Assembly (NCBI GenBank): GCA_964586675.1
Contig: CAZPHQ010000023.1
Span: 1-51,704, forward strand
From: JADLGH01 sp964586675
GTDB taxonomy: Bacteria; Desulfobacterota_D; UBA1144; Nemesobacterales; UBA2774
DNA length: 51,704 nt
Direction of reading: 5' to 3'
Positions 23,708 through 31,902 of this stretch are shown piece after piece; the first letter of the stretch is position 1, and every line of letters begins with the position of its first letter. Under the pieces are notes generated by a model. That model searched no databases and was not told where the DNA came from. It was given only the letters and a program-made list of their open reading frames with translations. The position numbers and the translations under genes were made by a program.

Positions 23708-25012
23708 ATGCCGAACCGGGATAAATCTTCTTCGCTGGAAATACACGTCACCATGCCGGAGGCCCTTTCGGGCGTCGCCGAGCTTTATACGGAGGCGCTT
23801 CGCGTTATGGACGAGATGTACGAGGCGCAGCTTTCGGGGCACATGACCCTCAGCCTCGAAAAGAGCAAGTGGCAGGAGATAGTGGGCGGCCTCGTGCAGG
23901 GCGAGGCGTGGCTCCTCGACGACGGCGCGAAGGGGACGTACCGTGCGGGCGTGCAGGAGCTTACGAGAGGCATATACGACCTTTACCCGCTGGTCGCCCG
24001 CGACGGGAGGGACGAGCTCGAGCTCATACTCGGGAGGGTGTTCGCGCCCGGGGAGGAGGACGAGGGACGCTACTCGGGGCTTGCCGGCCTCGCGAACTGG
24101 TCGTACGGGCCGATGATCGCGGAGTACGACAGGCACGCGCGCGGGCTCGCGGAGGATCTCCTGAGATCGTGCGGCTACAAGGTGTTCACGCTGCCGGAGT
24201 CTTTCCCCGCGATGAGGTGCCTCGACGTGTTCAAGCTCTCGGGCGCGCTTAACGTCACACATAAGCCGATATGCGTTTTTTTCTCCGGCGGGAGCAAGGA
24301 GAACGTCTCCTCGCTATCGCACATGACCGTGTTCATAAACCTTTACGCGGCGAGGTGGAAGGCGATGACGGAGAGGCTCGCAGTGAAGTACATAACCGGC
24401 GCGGCGGCGCTCGAGGCGCTGACGGAGGACGAAGCGGCGCGGCTCCTTCTCCTCTGGCTCCGGGGGCACGATATAGGGCATTTCGTCGGGGCCGACAGGC
24501 TTTCGATGTCTATGTCGGAGCAGGACAGGGACTACATGATCCTCCACGAGCTGAAGTCGGACATGATCTCGCTCTACAACCTTAAGCGGCTCTCCGGCGT
24601 CATTTTCCCCGAAGAAAATCTGAAGACGGTCTATCTGGCCGCGGTCGCCGAGATGCTGAGGTATATCAGGCGCGGGGGATGCGTCCGGCACTCGGATACG
24701 GGCTCCGCTTACCTCGCCTACAGGCACATGAGCGACATGGGGGCTATAAGGCAGGAGCCATGGGAGGGGAAGTTCCTCGTCGACGTTGAAAGGTTCGGAC
24801 AGGTGGTGGAGGAGTTTACGGTGTCGCTCGTGAAGCTCTTCGCCGAGGGGAATTCGACGCAGGCGAGGGGGTTCGTCAACAGCTGGGGATGGCTCGGCGT
24901 CGAGGAGGACGACGGGCTTCCGCGCGGGTGCCCGGAGGAGCTCCGGCGCATGATAACCGACAACGAGATACCGCGTTACCTGGATTACGATTACAAGGTG
25001 ACTATCGGATAA
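23708..25012 (+). CDS. Unrecognised cytoplasmic protein with possible HDIGH ... HELKSD metal site
   Basis: 434 residues; I do not recognise the family. It has no signal peptide or membrane helix. Around residue 258 it reads LRGHDIGHFVGAD, and about 25 residues later ILHELKSDMISLYNL. The H-x3-H followed by H-E-x3-D resembles the zinc site of gluzincin-like peptidases such as dipeptidyl-peptidase III (H-E-x-x-[x]-H then E-x-x-x-D), with Asp in place of the catalytic Glu; HD-domain phosphohydrolases are another possibility. Earlier, GLANWSYGPMIAEYD and CVFFSGGSKENVSS are Gly/Ser-rich and could line a pocket. It is on the same strand 58 bases after the Hpt gene, so probably co-transcribed with it. 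Confidence 0.7.
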   Translation: MPNRDKSSSLEIHVTMPEALSGVAELYTEALRVMDEMYEAQLSGHMTLSLEKSKWQEIVGGLVQGEAWLLDDGAKGTYRAGVQELTRGIYDLYPLVARDGRDELELILGRVFAPGEEDEGRYSGLAGLANWSYGPMIAEYDRHARGLAEDLLRSCGYKVFTLPESFPAMRCLDVFKLSGALNVTHKPICVFFSGGSKENVSSLSHMTVFINLYAARWKAMTERLAVKYITGAAALEALTEDEAARLLLLWLRGHDIGHFVGADRLSMSMSEQDRDYMILHELKSDMISLYNLKRLSGVIFPEENLKTVYLAAVAEMLRYIRRGGCVRHSDTGSAYLAYRHMSDMGAIRQEPWEGKFLVDVERFGQVVEEFTVSLVKLFAEGNSTQARGFVNSWGWLGVEEDDGLPRGCPEELRRMITDNEIPRYLDYDYKVTIG

Positions 25013-25051
25013 GCTCTTCAGCTCGGACTATAAAGTATATACAATCCATAC

Positions 25052-26965
25052 TTAATATGATTTCTTGCCGAATTGTCCTTGGGCGATCCCTTTCAATTTC
25101 TTTTCGGATTCGGGGCCGTGCGGGAAGAGCCGGAGCGATTCCTCCGCCGCGATTATAATAAGCCGCCGGGCTAATTTTCTTTCGGGGTTTTTCTCCGCAA
25201 AGCGCACTGCGCGTGACGTGTCGGGATTCGCTTTCAGCAGAGAAGCCGCGAGGGCGTATGCCCCTTCGGGTACGGAAGCTCCCGAAGCCGTGAGAAGAGA
25301 GAGCAGCCGGAGGGATTCGGCATACGCGCTCTCGTAGAGGAGAAGGAGGCGGAGCTTCTCTTCACGGCCTATATCCTTAACGCGGGCGCCGGATCTCAGG
25401 GCGTCGATCTCAGCGAGCCGCTCCGAGAGGTGCGCTGTCCACACGCTATAAGCCGACTCGGTCGCGTCCCCGGCGCGTCCCCGTGAGAGCGCCTCGGCGA
25501 GTATACGAAGCAGGGGCCCCGTTTCGCGGAGCCGGACTCTGTCGCTCGCTGACGAACGTGAATACCCAGGAGGCGGGCTCCCTGAAACGGGAAGGATATC
25601 CCCGAGCGTCCCCCGTATCCGGTATTCGGCGCGTATCTCGTGAAGCTCGTCGGGCTTCTCGCGCTCGAGCCCGGCCAGGAGCTCCTCGATGTAGGATTCC
25701 CTCTCCTCGTCCGTTCGAATCTTTTCCTCCCCTGAGGCGCGTCCGACTCCCTTTCCTATCTGCTCGGTTATAAACGGGTCCGGCGAGAGATAGGCCAGGA
25801 AGAGCGCGACGCCGGCGTTGTCTCCGTCGCCGAGCCGTGAAAAGAGATCGGCGATTCGATCACGGACTTCGCCGCTGTCTATATTCCTTGAGAGATAGAG
25901 CGCGGAGAAGTAGTGATATGCGTAGCCGCTCGCGAATTCATATGCCCCGCCGGTTTCGCGGAGGGTTTTCGATTTTATGAACGTGTGAATTACGGCATCG
26001 GCGTCGGCCCCGGGCGCGTGCCGCAGTATCAGCGTGGAAAGCTCCGACTTCTCCACCGTGCGCCGGCCGCCGGTCAGCCTCGAATACGCAAGGGCGGCAA
26101 GAACGTCGCGGTAGAGGTCGAATTCGGCCGCAGTGCCGCCTTCCCTGAGCGGCTTCGTGACGGCGTATTCGTAATAGTAGCCGTATGAGCTTCCGGCCTG
26201 TCCGGCCGCGCCGCCCGCAGGTACGGAGCTTTCGAGTATCGTGAGGACGAATACAGGGTAGGACGGGACGATGTTCTTTCCGAGGACGGCGTCGACCATG
26301 CCGCGCGCCTTTTCGGAAAGCGAGGCGATCTCATCGGCGTCGGATGTTCGAAGTAAAACCCATTTGCGTATGAGCTCGTCCCTGAGCGCGCGCCGCATCT
26401 CGGCTATGGAAAATGAATTCTCGAAGGCCGGGTAGGGATACGAGGCGGTGAGTATTACGAGCGCGAAGTCTCCATCTAGCGTCTGTGCCAAAGCCTCGGG
26501 GTCGAGCTCGCCCGGAGGGCCGAGATCGAAATTGTCGAAAAGAAGCACCCGCTTTTTCGCTCCGGGGCCGTTCACTATAGCCGAACCTTCGGCTGCGTAC
26601 TGGGCCTCGGCCGCGGCGCGCGCGGCTTCGGGTACGCCGCCGGGATTCGATACGGTGGCCTCTCTGCCGTCGAGGTAGACGGGGAACCAGCCGGCGTCGA
26701 GCAGCTTTACGGCCAGCGATTTCAGGAGCACCGTCTTGCCGGAATCCTCCGGCCCTGTGACCAGCACGGATCCGGACCGGCGCGCCGGGTCTAAAACCGA
26801 CGTCGAGCTTACCGCGGCCGCGCCCCGTCCAAACGGGACGAGGTCCGGATAGACGAATATCTCGGGGAGGGCCGCACCGTCTGTGCCCGGGCGCTCGATC
26901 CTGATACCGGGATCGTTGAGGAATCTTGTAAAAGCGTCGCTGAATTCGGCTTTTGGCGATGGCAC
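25052..26965 (-). CDS. STAND/NACHT-like P-loop ATPase without an effector domain
   Basis: 637 residues. A short N-terminal leader (FTRFLNDPGIRIE ... LPEIFVYPDL) precedes Walker A GPEDSGKT (residues 71-78) and Walker B RVLLFDNFD (139-147), then a long helical region with an Ala/Arg-rich C terminus. The linker with F-V-Y-P-D-L directly before the P-loop resembles STAND-type ATPases fused to metallophosphoesterase or TIR effectors in defence systems, where the effector comes first; here the protein begins at the linker. The helical C terminus could be the sensor. It converges with the HDIGH gene and has no partner gene downstream. No TIR, nuclease, protease or membrane effector is found near it. 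Function is unknown. Confidence 0.7.
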   Translation of the reverse strand: MPSPKAEFSDAFTRFLNDPGIRIERPGTDGAALPEIFVYPDLVPFGRGAAAVSSTSVLDPARRSGSVLVTGPEDSGKTVLLKSLAVKLLDAGWFPVYLDGREATVSNPGGVPEAARAAAEAQYAAEGSAIVNGPGAKKRVLLFDNFDLGPPGELDPEALAQTLDGDFALVILTASYPYPAFENSFSIAEMRRALRDELIRKWVLLRTSDADEIASLSEKARGMVDAVLGKNIVPSYPVFVLTILESSVPAGGAAGQAGSSYGYYYEYAVTKPLREGGTAAEFDLYRDVLAALAYSRLTGGRRTVEKSELSTLILRHAPGADADAVIHTFIKSKTLRETGGAYEFASGYAYHYFSALYLSRNIDSGEVRDRIADLFSRLGDGDNAGVALFLAYLSPDPFITEQIGKGVGRASGEEKIRTDEERESYIEELLAGLEREKPDELHEIRAEYRIRGTLGDILPVSGSPPPGYSRSSASDRVRLRETGPLLRILAEALSRGRAGDATESAYSVWTAHLSERLAEIDALRSGARVKDIGREEKLRLLLLYESAYAESLRLLSLLTASGASVPEGAYALAASLLKANPDTSRAVRFAEKNPERKLARRLIIIAAEESLRLFPHGPESEKKLKGIAQGQFGKKSY

Positions 26966-27073
26966 TGGCTTTTCCCCGGGGCTCTTTCCCGGCGGCTTGC
27001 GCGGCTTTCGGGCCGGATAGAGCGCCGGTGAGACGGAGCTTAATTATACAGGCGGGGCGAGGAGATGTGCAAG

Positions 27074-27230
27074 CACGCAGTGCGTGCAGACGCTCGGCGG
27101 ACCAGGGCCAGATATTATGGCAAATGACAGCGTCCAGTGCGTCTAAGCTCGTTCATAGCCATGTCGAAAATTACGCGCAGTGCGTGCGGACACCCGGCGT
27201 GGCAAGTCTATTTATGATAGCAAATGAGAG
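27074..27230. repeat. Imperfect direct repeat pair, ~57 bp units
   Basis: Unit 1 (27074-27130) and unit 2 (27173-27230) share the order GCAGTGCGTGC-GAC, a CGGCG block, then ATTATGGCAAATGACAG versus TTATGATAGCAAATGAGAG. The GCACGCA...TGCGTGC part is itself palindromic. The copies are diverged and lie in a gene-free region. Confidence 0.5.
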
Positions 27231-27296
27231 GGTTCCGAGAGCCGGGCCTCGTTTATTGCCGCGTCGCGCGCTATTTTCAATGTCTCGCTCAGGGTA

Positions 27297-27302
27297 TATA
27301 AT
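27297..27302 (+). promoter_or_regulatory. Candidate -10 box for the small secreted protein
   Basis: TATATAAT-type box 73 bases before the start codon at 27375. A weak TTTCAA sits 17 bases upstream of it. Confidence 0.35.
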
Positions 27303-27374
27303 TCCATGTTAGCGACGCGTCACTCATGTGTGCGCGTGAAATGTGCGGGTCCGATAGACTCGCGGAGGATGCCG

Positions 27375-27728
27375 ATGAAGACCATACTATTTGCAGCGCT
27401 CATACTGACGGCAGCGTCCGCTACGGCGGGGGCGTGGGACAGCGCGAGGAATCTCGTATATATAGAGCCTGCCGGGGCCGATGACGCAATCGAGGATTAC
27501 GACTCGGTCAAGTACATCACCGGGAAGAGCGAGAGGCATTACAGGCAGGCGTGGACGCTCCCCTATAACGAGGACATGTACGTCGGCCAGTGCACGAACG
27601 CGCTCAAGGACCAGGCGGTGCTCATCGGCGGGAATTCTGTCCTCAACGCGACCTGGACCCTTAGACACGAGTATCCCGAGAACTGGTATACCATCGTATG
27701 CCAGGGGCTCGCCGCCTGGAAGTATTGA
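27375..27728 (+). CDS. Small secreted protein of unknown function
   Basis: 117 residues with a typical signal peptide (MKTILFAALILTAASATAGA). The mature part is acidic and aromatic (YIEPAGADDAIEDYD, RHYRQAWTLPYNED) and holds two Cys residues (GQCTNA and IVCQGL) that could bridge. I do not recognise it. ATG 27375 is chosen because GGAGG ends six bases before it; the ATG at 27369 abuts that site. A perfect CCGGGA/TCCCGG hairpin follows at 27762-27776 without a T-run. Confidence 0.7.
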   Translation: MKTILFAALILTAASATAGAWDSARNLVYIEPAGADDAIEDYDSVKYITGKSERHYRQAWTLPYNEDMYVGQCTNALKDQAVLIGGNSVLNATWTLRHEYPENWYTIVCQGLAAWKY

Positions 27729-27824
27729 GGCCGGTTTCGCGTAAACAACCCTTCCGATCAGCCGGGACGATCCCGGGGGCCCCGAGCCTCCACGCCCGGG
27801 CTTCCGAATGCATGGGAAAGTATA

Positions 27825-27866
27825 TATAATATCCCTTTGGCCGGAGACTTCTCCGCGCCGAAAGGG
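27825..27866 (+). promoter_or_regulatory. TATAAT box and long structured leader hairpin upstream of an 81-residue protein
   Basis: TATATATAAT at 27821-27830 is immediately followed by a hairpin at 27833-27866 of 14 base pairs with two single-base bulges (outer arm CCCTTTGG, inner arm CGGAG, loop ACTT). If transcription starts about seven bases after the box, the transcript begins within this stem. No known riboswitch consensus fits. Confidence 0.4.
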
Positions 27867-27945
27867 GGGGCAGCCTGGTTACCGTTAAAACTTCAGCGGG
27901 TTAACCGTCCTGCCGCGTTCCGCCGCCATTCGAGGAGGGTAGACT

Positions 27946-28191
27946 TTGGAGAACGGAGATACGAAGCCGCTTACCGAACTGTTCGGGAGTGACACGCAGG
28001 GGAGGCTCATTTTCGATCTCGTGAGGGCCATAGTGGCAGACAGGATGAAGATCACGGCGCTCGAAGACGTGATCGTGGCCAGGGGGCTTTTAACGAGAGA
28101 GGCCCTCGACGAGCGCTACAACGAGCTCATAAGCACGATGACGGACGACGTTATAAACGATGTCCTCCGCGAATTCGGGAAGGTTGGGTAG
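27946..28191 (+). CDS. Small cytoplasmic protein of unknown function
   Basis: 81 residues, predicted all-helical, acidic, with no signal peptide. Unrecognised. The start is TTG 27946, seven bases after GAGGAGGG; no ATG in the frame gives a plausible alternative. Its middle (KITALEDVIVARGLLTREALDERY) resembles short helical subunits or regulators in general but carries no diagnostic motif. It follows the structured leader at 27833. Confidence 0.65.
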   Translation: MENGDTKPLTELFGSDTQGRLIFDLVRAIVADRMKITALEDVIVARGLLTREALDERYNELISTMTDDVINDVLREFGKVG

Positions 28192-28366
28192 AGGCGCGCC
28201 GCCCGGAACGGTGGACGATTCGGCGGCAGGTGAAATTAATTCTTCGCCCGGGGCCGGGCGGATGTTATTCTGATAACGTTCCAAGACTACATCTGACATG
28301 AGGACGCGGCGCAGGCCGGCCGGAAGCGCGGCGGCGCGGGGAAATCGTTTGAACGGAGAAATGAAT

Positions 28367-28978
28367 ATGAGAGCGGCGTTACTGATAGTGGCTCTGGTTC
28401 TGATTGCCGGCGCTTCGGCGTGCAGAAAGGTGGAGGACGGCGGGAGCGGCGATTTCAGGAATGCGAAGTGGGGAATGACTAAGGATGAGGTGAAGGCCTC
28501 GGAGAAGCTTTCACTTTCGGAAGAGCAGCCGGAGGTCGTCACATACGTCGGCGAGCTCGGCGGGAAGCCCGCGATAATAGGATACGTGTTCAACGCCGAG
28601 GGCCGGCTCATGAGAGCCGGGTACCTCGTGGACAACTACGATATTCCTCCCAAGGAATACGTCGCGGCGTTCGAGAAGGCGAAGAGAGATATGGGCGTCA
28701 GGCTCGGCAAAACTTCGGCGGAGGGCATGGAGTGGGCGAGCGGGGTGCAGGACGAAACGGACCCCGAGAAGTTCGGCGAGGCCGCGTGCGCGGGCAGGGT
28801 TCAATATGCGGCCTCTTGGATCAACGACAGGACGGGGATAAATCTCATGCTTAACGGGGAGGAGGGGCACTGCAGGCTAGGGGCGATGTATGACAGCATG
28901 GACCTTTACGTTATACCGACGATAGTGGAAAGGAAGAATCCGAGCGCCCAGCCGACGCCGGGACCGGAGGCGGAGTGA
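28367..28978 (+). CDS. Putative lipoprotein with 'FRNAKWGMTKDEV' domain
   Basis: 203 residues. The N terminus MRAALLIVALVLIAGASAC gives a signal with a weak lipobox (A-S-A-C). The sequence then runs DFRNAKWGMTKDEVKASEK, a recurring opening in extracytoplasmic proteins of unknown function, continues through an F-N-A-E-G-R-L strand, and ends Pro-rich (PSAQPTPGPEAE). The start is ATG 28367 with GGAG eight bases upstream; the longer frame to 28298 has a basic, implausible extension. Role unknown. Confidence 0.72.
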   Translation: MRAALLIVALVLIAGASACRKVEDGGSGDFRNAKWGMTKDEVKASEKLSLSEEQPEVVTYVGELGGKPAIIGYVFNAEGRLMRAGYLVDNYDIPPKEYVAAFEKAKRDMGVRLGKTSAEGMEWASGVQDETDPEKFGEAACAGRVQYAASWINDRTGINLMLNGEEGHCRLGAMYDSMDLYVIPTIVERKNPSAQPTPGPEAE

Positions 28979-29016
28979 AGGGCTTTTAACTTCGCGGGAA
29001 TATTCGGCGGCGAGAT

Positions 29017-29044
29017 TGAATTCCCGCGCGGCACCTTATATAAT
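29017..29044 (+). promoter_or_regulatory. Promoter for the 85-residue protein
   Basis: TTGAAT (29017-29022), 16-base spacer, perfect TATAAT (29039-29044), 72 bases before the start codon at 29116. Confidence 0.5.
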
Positions 29045-29115
29045 CACTATTCACGGCGGCACACACGCGAATTGACAGACGGGAATCCGGGCCGCCCAAT
29101 GGCTGGAGAGCGGAA

Positions 29116-29373
29116 ATGGGGAGCCCGCCGGGAAGGCCGATGATTCAGTACAAGGTTGAAAACATCACGCTTACGGACGACGAGAAGTCGTTTCTCATAG
29201 ATTTGACCATCGAGCTCGAGGACTACGAGTCGGACCCGGTTTTCATATCGCTTTCTTTCCCGCTGGCGAACGATTCGGGGGACGTCGAGGACATCAAGGA
29301 CAAGGCCGTCATTCACGCAAAGAGCCTCTTGAAAAGGGTGCTCCTCGAAGACGCCCAGCGCGAGCTGTTCTAA
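29116..29373 (+). CDS. Small protein of unknown function
   Basis: 85 residues, acidic, soluble, unrecognised. It has a beta-strand-like opening (YKVENITLTDDEKSFLIDLTIELE) and a helical C terminus. ATG 29116 follows GGAGAG by about seven bases; an internal ATG at 29140 after GGGAAGG is possible. It has its own promoter (29017-29044). Confidence 0.65.
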   Translation: MGSPPGRPMIQYKVENITLTDDEKSFLIDLTIELEDYESDPVFISLSFPLANDSGDVEDIKDKAVIHAKSLLKRVLLEDAQRELF

Positions 29374-29449
29374 TACCCCGAATCCGGGTCCACTGCCTCG
29401 GCAAGTCTATAATCTATCCGGCTGCGGCCCAAGGTGTTTTTTTATAATC

Positions 29450-29611
29450 TCACTGCGCCAGGAATATTCCGAACTCCGAGCGGGAATAGCTTCCGTCGGC
29501 ATTCATCAGGCCCACGGCGAAGAATGCCGCGCCGGAGTTGCTGAGGCCTGTCCATCTGTCGAAGCTCCTGAACTCGGCTCCGTCGGTCGCCGGTGATTCC
29601 GCAGGCGGCGA
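29450..29611 (-). pseudogene. C-terminal fragment of a lost protein
   Basis: A 53-codon minus-strand frame with no start codon near its 5' end, ending in stop 29450. It reads as ordinary coding sequence (FRSFDRWTGLSNSGAAFFA ... RSEFGIFLAQ), with GC-rich third positions, and is bounded upstream by a stop. It looks like the surviving tail of a secreted-type protein that is otherwise gone. No family is recognised. Confidence 0.4.
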
Positions 29612-29639
29612 TTAATTAACCTAATATCCATAAGGGTCG

Positions 29640-30791
29640 TTACGGCATGGGGTGGTGCCTGAAGGATCTTCCGGGGCCGAGAAAGGGATTGTAATGAAGC
29701 TTTTTATAACGCACCTGGTGGGGGTCGACGGGCCGTGTGTCGCTCTCCATGTTGTTGAGCGTCACCGCCGTCGTTATCAGGATGTAGAGCGCGACGGCCG
29801 AGGCGCCGAAGAGCCTTCGGGCTTTGACGCCGCCGGGGAAAGGGTCCGTCAGAAATACCTGCGCTATCAGGAACGAGGAAAAGAGGACGGACTGCATCAT
29901 GTGGAAACCGGAGCTGTATGCGTTACGGGCGAGGACGACGAAGACGATGTAAACGGATGAGAGTGAGAAGAGAAGGATGTTCGGGCGGCTCCTGTTTCTC
30001 CAGACCGCCCAGACCGCCAGGGGGAGGAAGAGGAACATGCCGGTGCTGAAGAATTTGAAGATCACCCTTTTAACCGGTGTGTTGAAGAGCTGTCTTTTTA
30101 AATTCGAGCTGCTGAGGAGCGCTTCCAGGCTTGAAAATCCCGTAAGCACGTTCAGGCAGAGGAATGGGAGGATAAGCCCGCCGAGTGCCATCAGAACCTG
30201 CCTCATATCGCGAGTATATATAAGATATATAATAAATCCGATAGCGTAGATGCCGGCGGTGTATTTGAAGAGGACGCCCGCGCTCATGACGAGCGCCGCG
30301 AGGAAGGCGCCGTATCCATAAACATAGAGGACGACTCCCAGCGTGAGAAAGAGCGCCGACATCATGTCGTCCTGCTCGCCCGCGGCGACGTTGAGGTTGG
30401 TCCAGCTGTAAAAGGCGAATATGAAGAGCGCGGCGGCTGTTACGCGGGGCGGGAAGTATTTCCGGCCTATGGCGTACTGGAGGGCGAAGAGGAGAACGAA
30501 GGCGGCAAGGTTAAAGGCCTTCAGGCCGTAGACGCCCAAGTGCGAGTAAACCTGGTACCATGCGATGGGGCCGAGGTAGGTTTTCACGCCCGGAAGTATG
30601 GCAAGCGGGGTGCCGGGCTCGGACTTTTCGAAGTAGGTCCTGCCGTGGCTGAGGGCGGTGTTGACGTCGTAGTAGACGAGATCGCCCGAGTAGAGAATGA
30701 AGGCGAGCTTGAAGACGACGGCAAAGAGGAGGATGTAGACCGCGAGGCGTCTTCCGCCTGGCGAACTTGGGGAGTCGTCGAATTTTTTCAT
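29640..30791 (-). CDS. Integral-membrane glycosyltransferase (GT87 / DUF2029-like, GT-C fold)
   Basis: 383 residues with about nine to ten hydrophobic helices. The loop after the first helix is SGDLVYYDVNTALSHGRTYFEK, with acidic residues (Asp36 and Asp41 area) in the place where polyprenyl-phosphate-mannose-dependent GT-C enzymes keep their catalytic Asp. Such enzymes transfer sugars on the periplasmic side of the membrane. Its C terminus is a short Arg/His-rich tail. It is alone between the unknown-protein region and the AhpD gene on the opposite strand; the acceptor is not known. Confidence 0.7.
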   Translation of the reverse strand: MKKFDDSPSSPGGRRLAVYILLFAVVFKLAFILYSGDLVYYDVNTALSHGRTYFEKSEPGTPLAILPGVKTYLGPIAWYQVYSHLGVYGLKAFNLAAFVLLFALQYAIGRKYFPPRVTAAALFIFAFYSWTNLNVAAGEQDDMMSALFLTLGVVLYVYGYGAFLAALVMSAGVLFKYTAGIYAIGFIIYLIYTRDMRQVLMALGGLILPFLCLNVLTGFSSLEALLSSSNLKRQLFNTPVKRVIFKFFSTGMFLFLPLAVWAVWRNRSRPNILLFSLSSVYIVFVVLARNAYSSGFHMMQSVLFSSFLIAQVFLTDPFPGGVKARRLFGASAVALYILITTAVTLNNMESDTRPVDPHQVRYKKLHYNPFLGPGRSFRHHPMP

Positions 30792-30853
30792 GGAGATCGC
30801 CGCAGGGGCATGCGTACTATTTTAGTTTGAGGCGGACGATTAAGAAAGGGTAG

Positions 30854-30883
30854 GGTGCGAAGATCGCACGGCTAGGTGCGAAG
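30854..30883. promoter_or_regulatory. Direct repeat GGTGCGAAG, possible operator
   Basis: Two exact copies of GGTGCGAAG start 21 bases apart (30854 and 30875), two helical turns. The first overlaps a hairpin GTGCGA-AGA-TCGCAC (30855-30869). They lie between the divergent GT87-like and AhpD-like genes. Confidence 0.3.
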
Positions 30884-31010
30884 CATGCTATTTTTCGGAG
30901 GGAATCCAAAGAGGCGTGCTGGTAGTCTAATCTTTTAGAGTGCCGCCGGGGTTAAGGGTTGGGACGGCGGCGGAAGGCTGCGGGTCGAAAACAATAAAGG
31001 GGGAGCAGAA

Positions 31011-31460
31011 ATGTTTAACCGTATTTCTTATATCACTGTCGCGCCGGAAGCGATGGAGGCTTTCGGGGGCGGGGCGAAGTATCTCGCCGAGTCGTCTGTC
31101 GAGCGCAGGCTGAGATATCTAGTCGAGCTGAGGGTGTCGCAGATAAACGGCTGCGCGTATTGCATAGACCTTCACTCGAAGCAGCTCCGGAAGGAAGGGG
31201 AGACGGACGGGAGGATCGATTGTCTTTCGGTCTGGGACGAGGTGCAGTTTTACACAGACAGGGAGAAGGCGGCGCTCGAATGGGCCGAGGCCGTTACGCG
31301 CATAGAGGGAACGCGCGTTCCGGACGAGGTATACGGGCGGGTGAGCGCCCACTTCGGCGAGAAGGAGCTTGTGGATTTGACGCTCACCGTCGCAAACATG
31401 AATTTCTGGAACAGGATCGCGATAAGCTTCAGGAGGCAGCCGCCGGGGAAACAGGGGTAG
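31011..31460 (+). CDS. AhpD-like carboxymuconolactone decarboxylase-family protein
   Basis: 149 residues. The diagnostic NGCAYCIDLHSKQLR has the C-x-x-C-x3-H active site of AhpD-type alkylhydroperoxidases, preceded by ELRVSQI and followed by the helix LEWAEAVTRI and a Gly/Glu-rich turn. Such proteins reduce peroxides using lipoyl or thiol electrons. GGGGGAG precedes the start. It is divergent from the GT87-like gene. The protein would sit in the cytoplasm. Confidence 0.88.
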   Translation: MFNRISYITVAPEAMEAFGGGAKYLAESSVERRLRYLVELRVSQINGCAYCIDLHSKQLRKEGETDGRIDCLSVWDEVQFYTDREKAALEWAEAVTRIEGTRVPDEVYGRVSAHFGEKELVDLTLTVANMNFWNRIAISFRRQPPGKQG

Positions 31461-31902
31461 GGGTGTAACGTAGTGGGGTAGGAAGATTTACGGATTGAAA
31501 GAATGGATTCCCGATACAAGCACTCGGGAATGACAGAAATATAGAGATTCCGCACTCGGAATCGCTGGGAATGACAGGATAAAGAAAAATCCCCCCATAC
31601 CCCTCCGGCTATGCAAGGCTACGCCGCGACAGGCCTTTTTCTAAGGGGGGCTGAAAAGCAAAGACTGGATTCCCTATACAAGCATTCGGGAATAACAAAT
31701 CATAAAGACTAAAAACGAGATTCTGAAACAAGTTCAGAATGACAAATTATAAGGATGACGGAAATGAGGTGATTTCTCGCTCGCTCGAAATCGTTGGGAA
31801 TGACAGGATAAAGAAAAATCCCCCCATACCCCCCTTTTCCTAAGGGGGGAAAAGAGAGATTTCTCACATTCGTTCGAAATGACAGAATAAGAAATGCGGA
31901 GA
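31461..31902. repeat. Dense cluster of dispersed palindromic repeats
   Basis: No gene. The 440 bases are almost wholly repeats: ATTCCCGA...TCGGGAAT at 31505-31536 and a degraded copy at 31666-31695, ATTCTGAA...TTCAGAAT near 31730, two copies of a 38-base block beginning TGGGAATGACAGGATAAAG (near 31567 and 31794), an eight-pair hairpin CCCCCCTT-TTCCT-AAGGGGGG at 31829-31849, and GATTTCTCACATTCGTTC near 31856. Confidence 0.7.

Larger units (their letters stand above)
26966..27374. other. Intergenic region with an imperfect direct repeat and a promoter
   Basis: No supported gene. Two 57-base imperfect direct repeats about 100 bases apart (27074-27130, 27173-27230) and a TATAAT box at 27297-27302 are described separately. 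A 119-codon plus-strand open frame (26953-27312) crosses both repeats and has no plausible start site. Confidence 0.6.

Noticed and set aside
31461..31902. Possible CRISPR array
   Set aside because: Repeats are of several types at irregular spacing with no uniform spacers and no cas genes.
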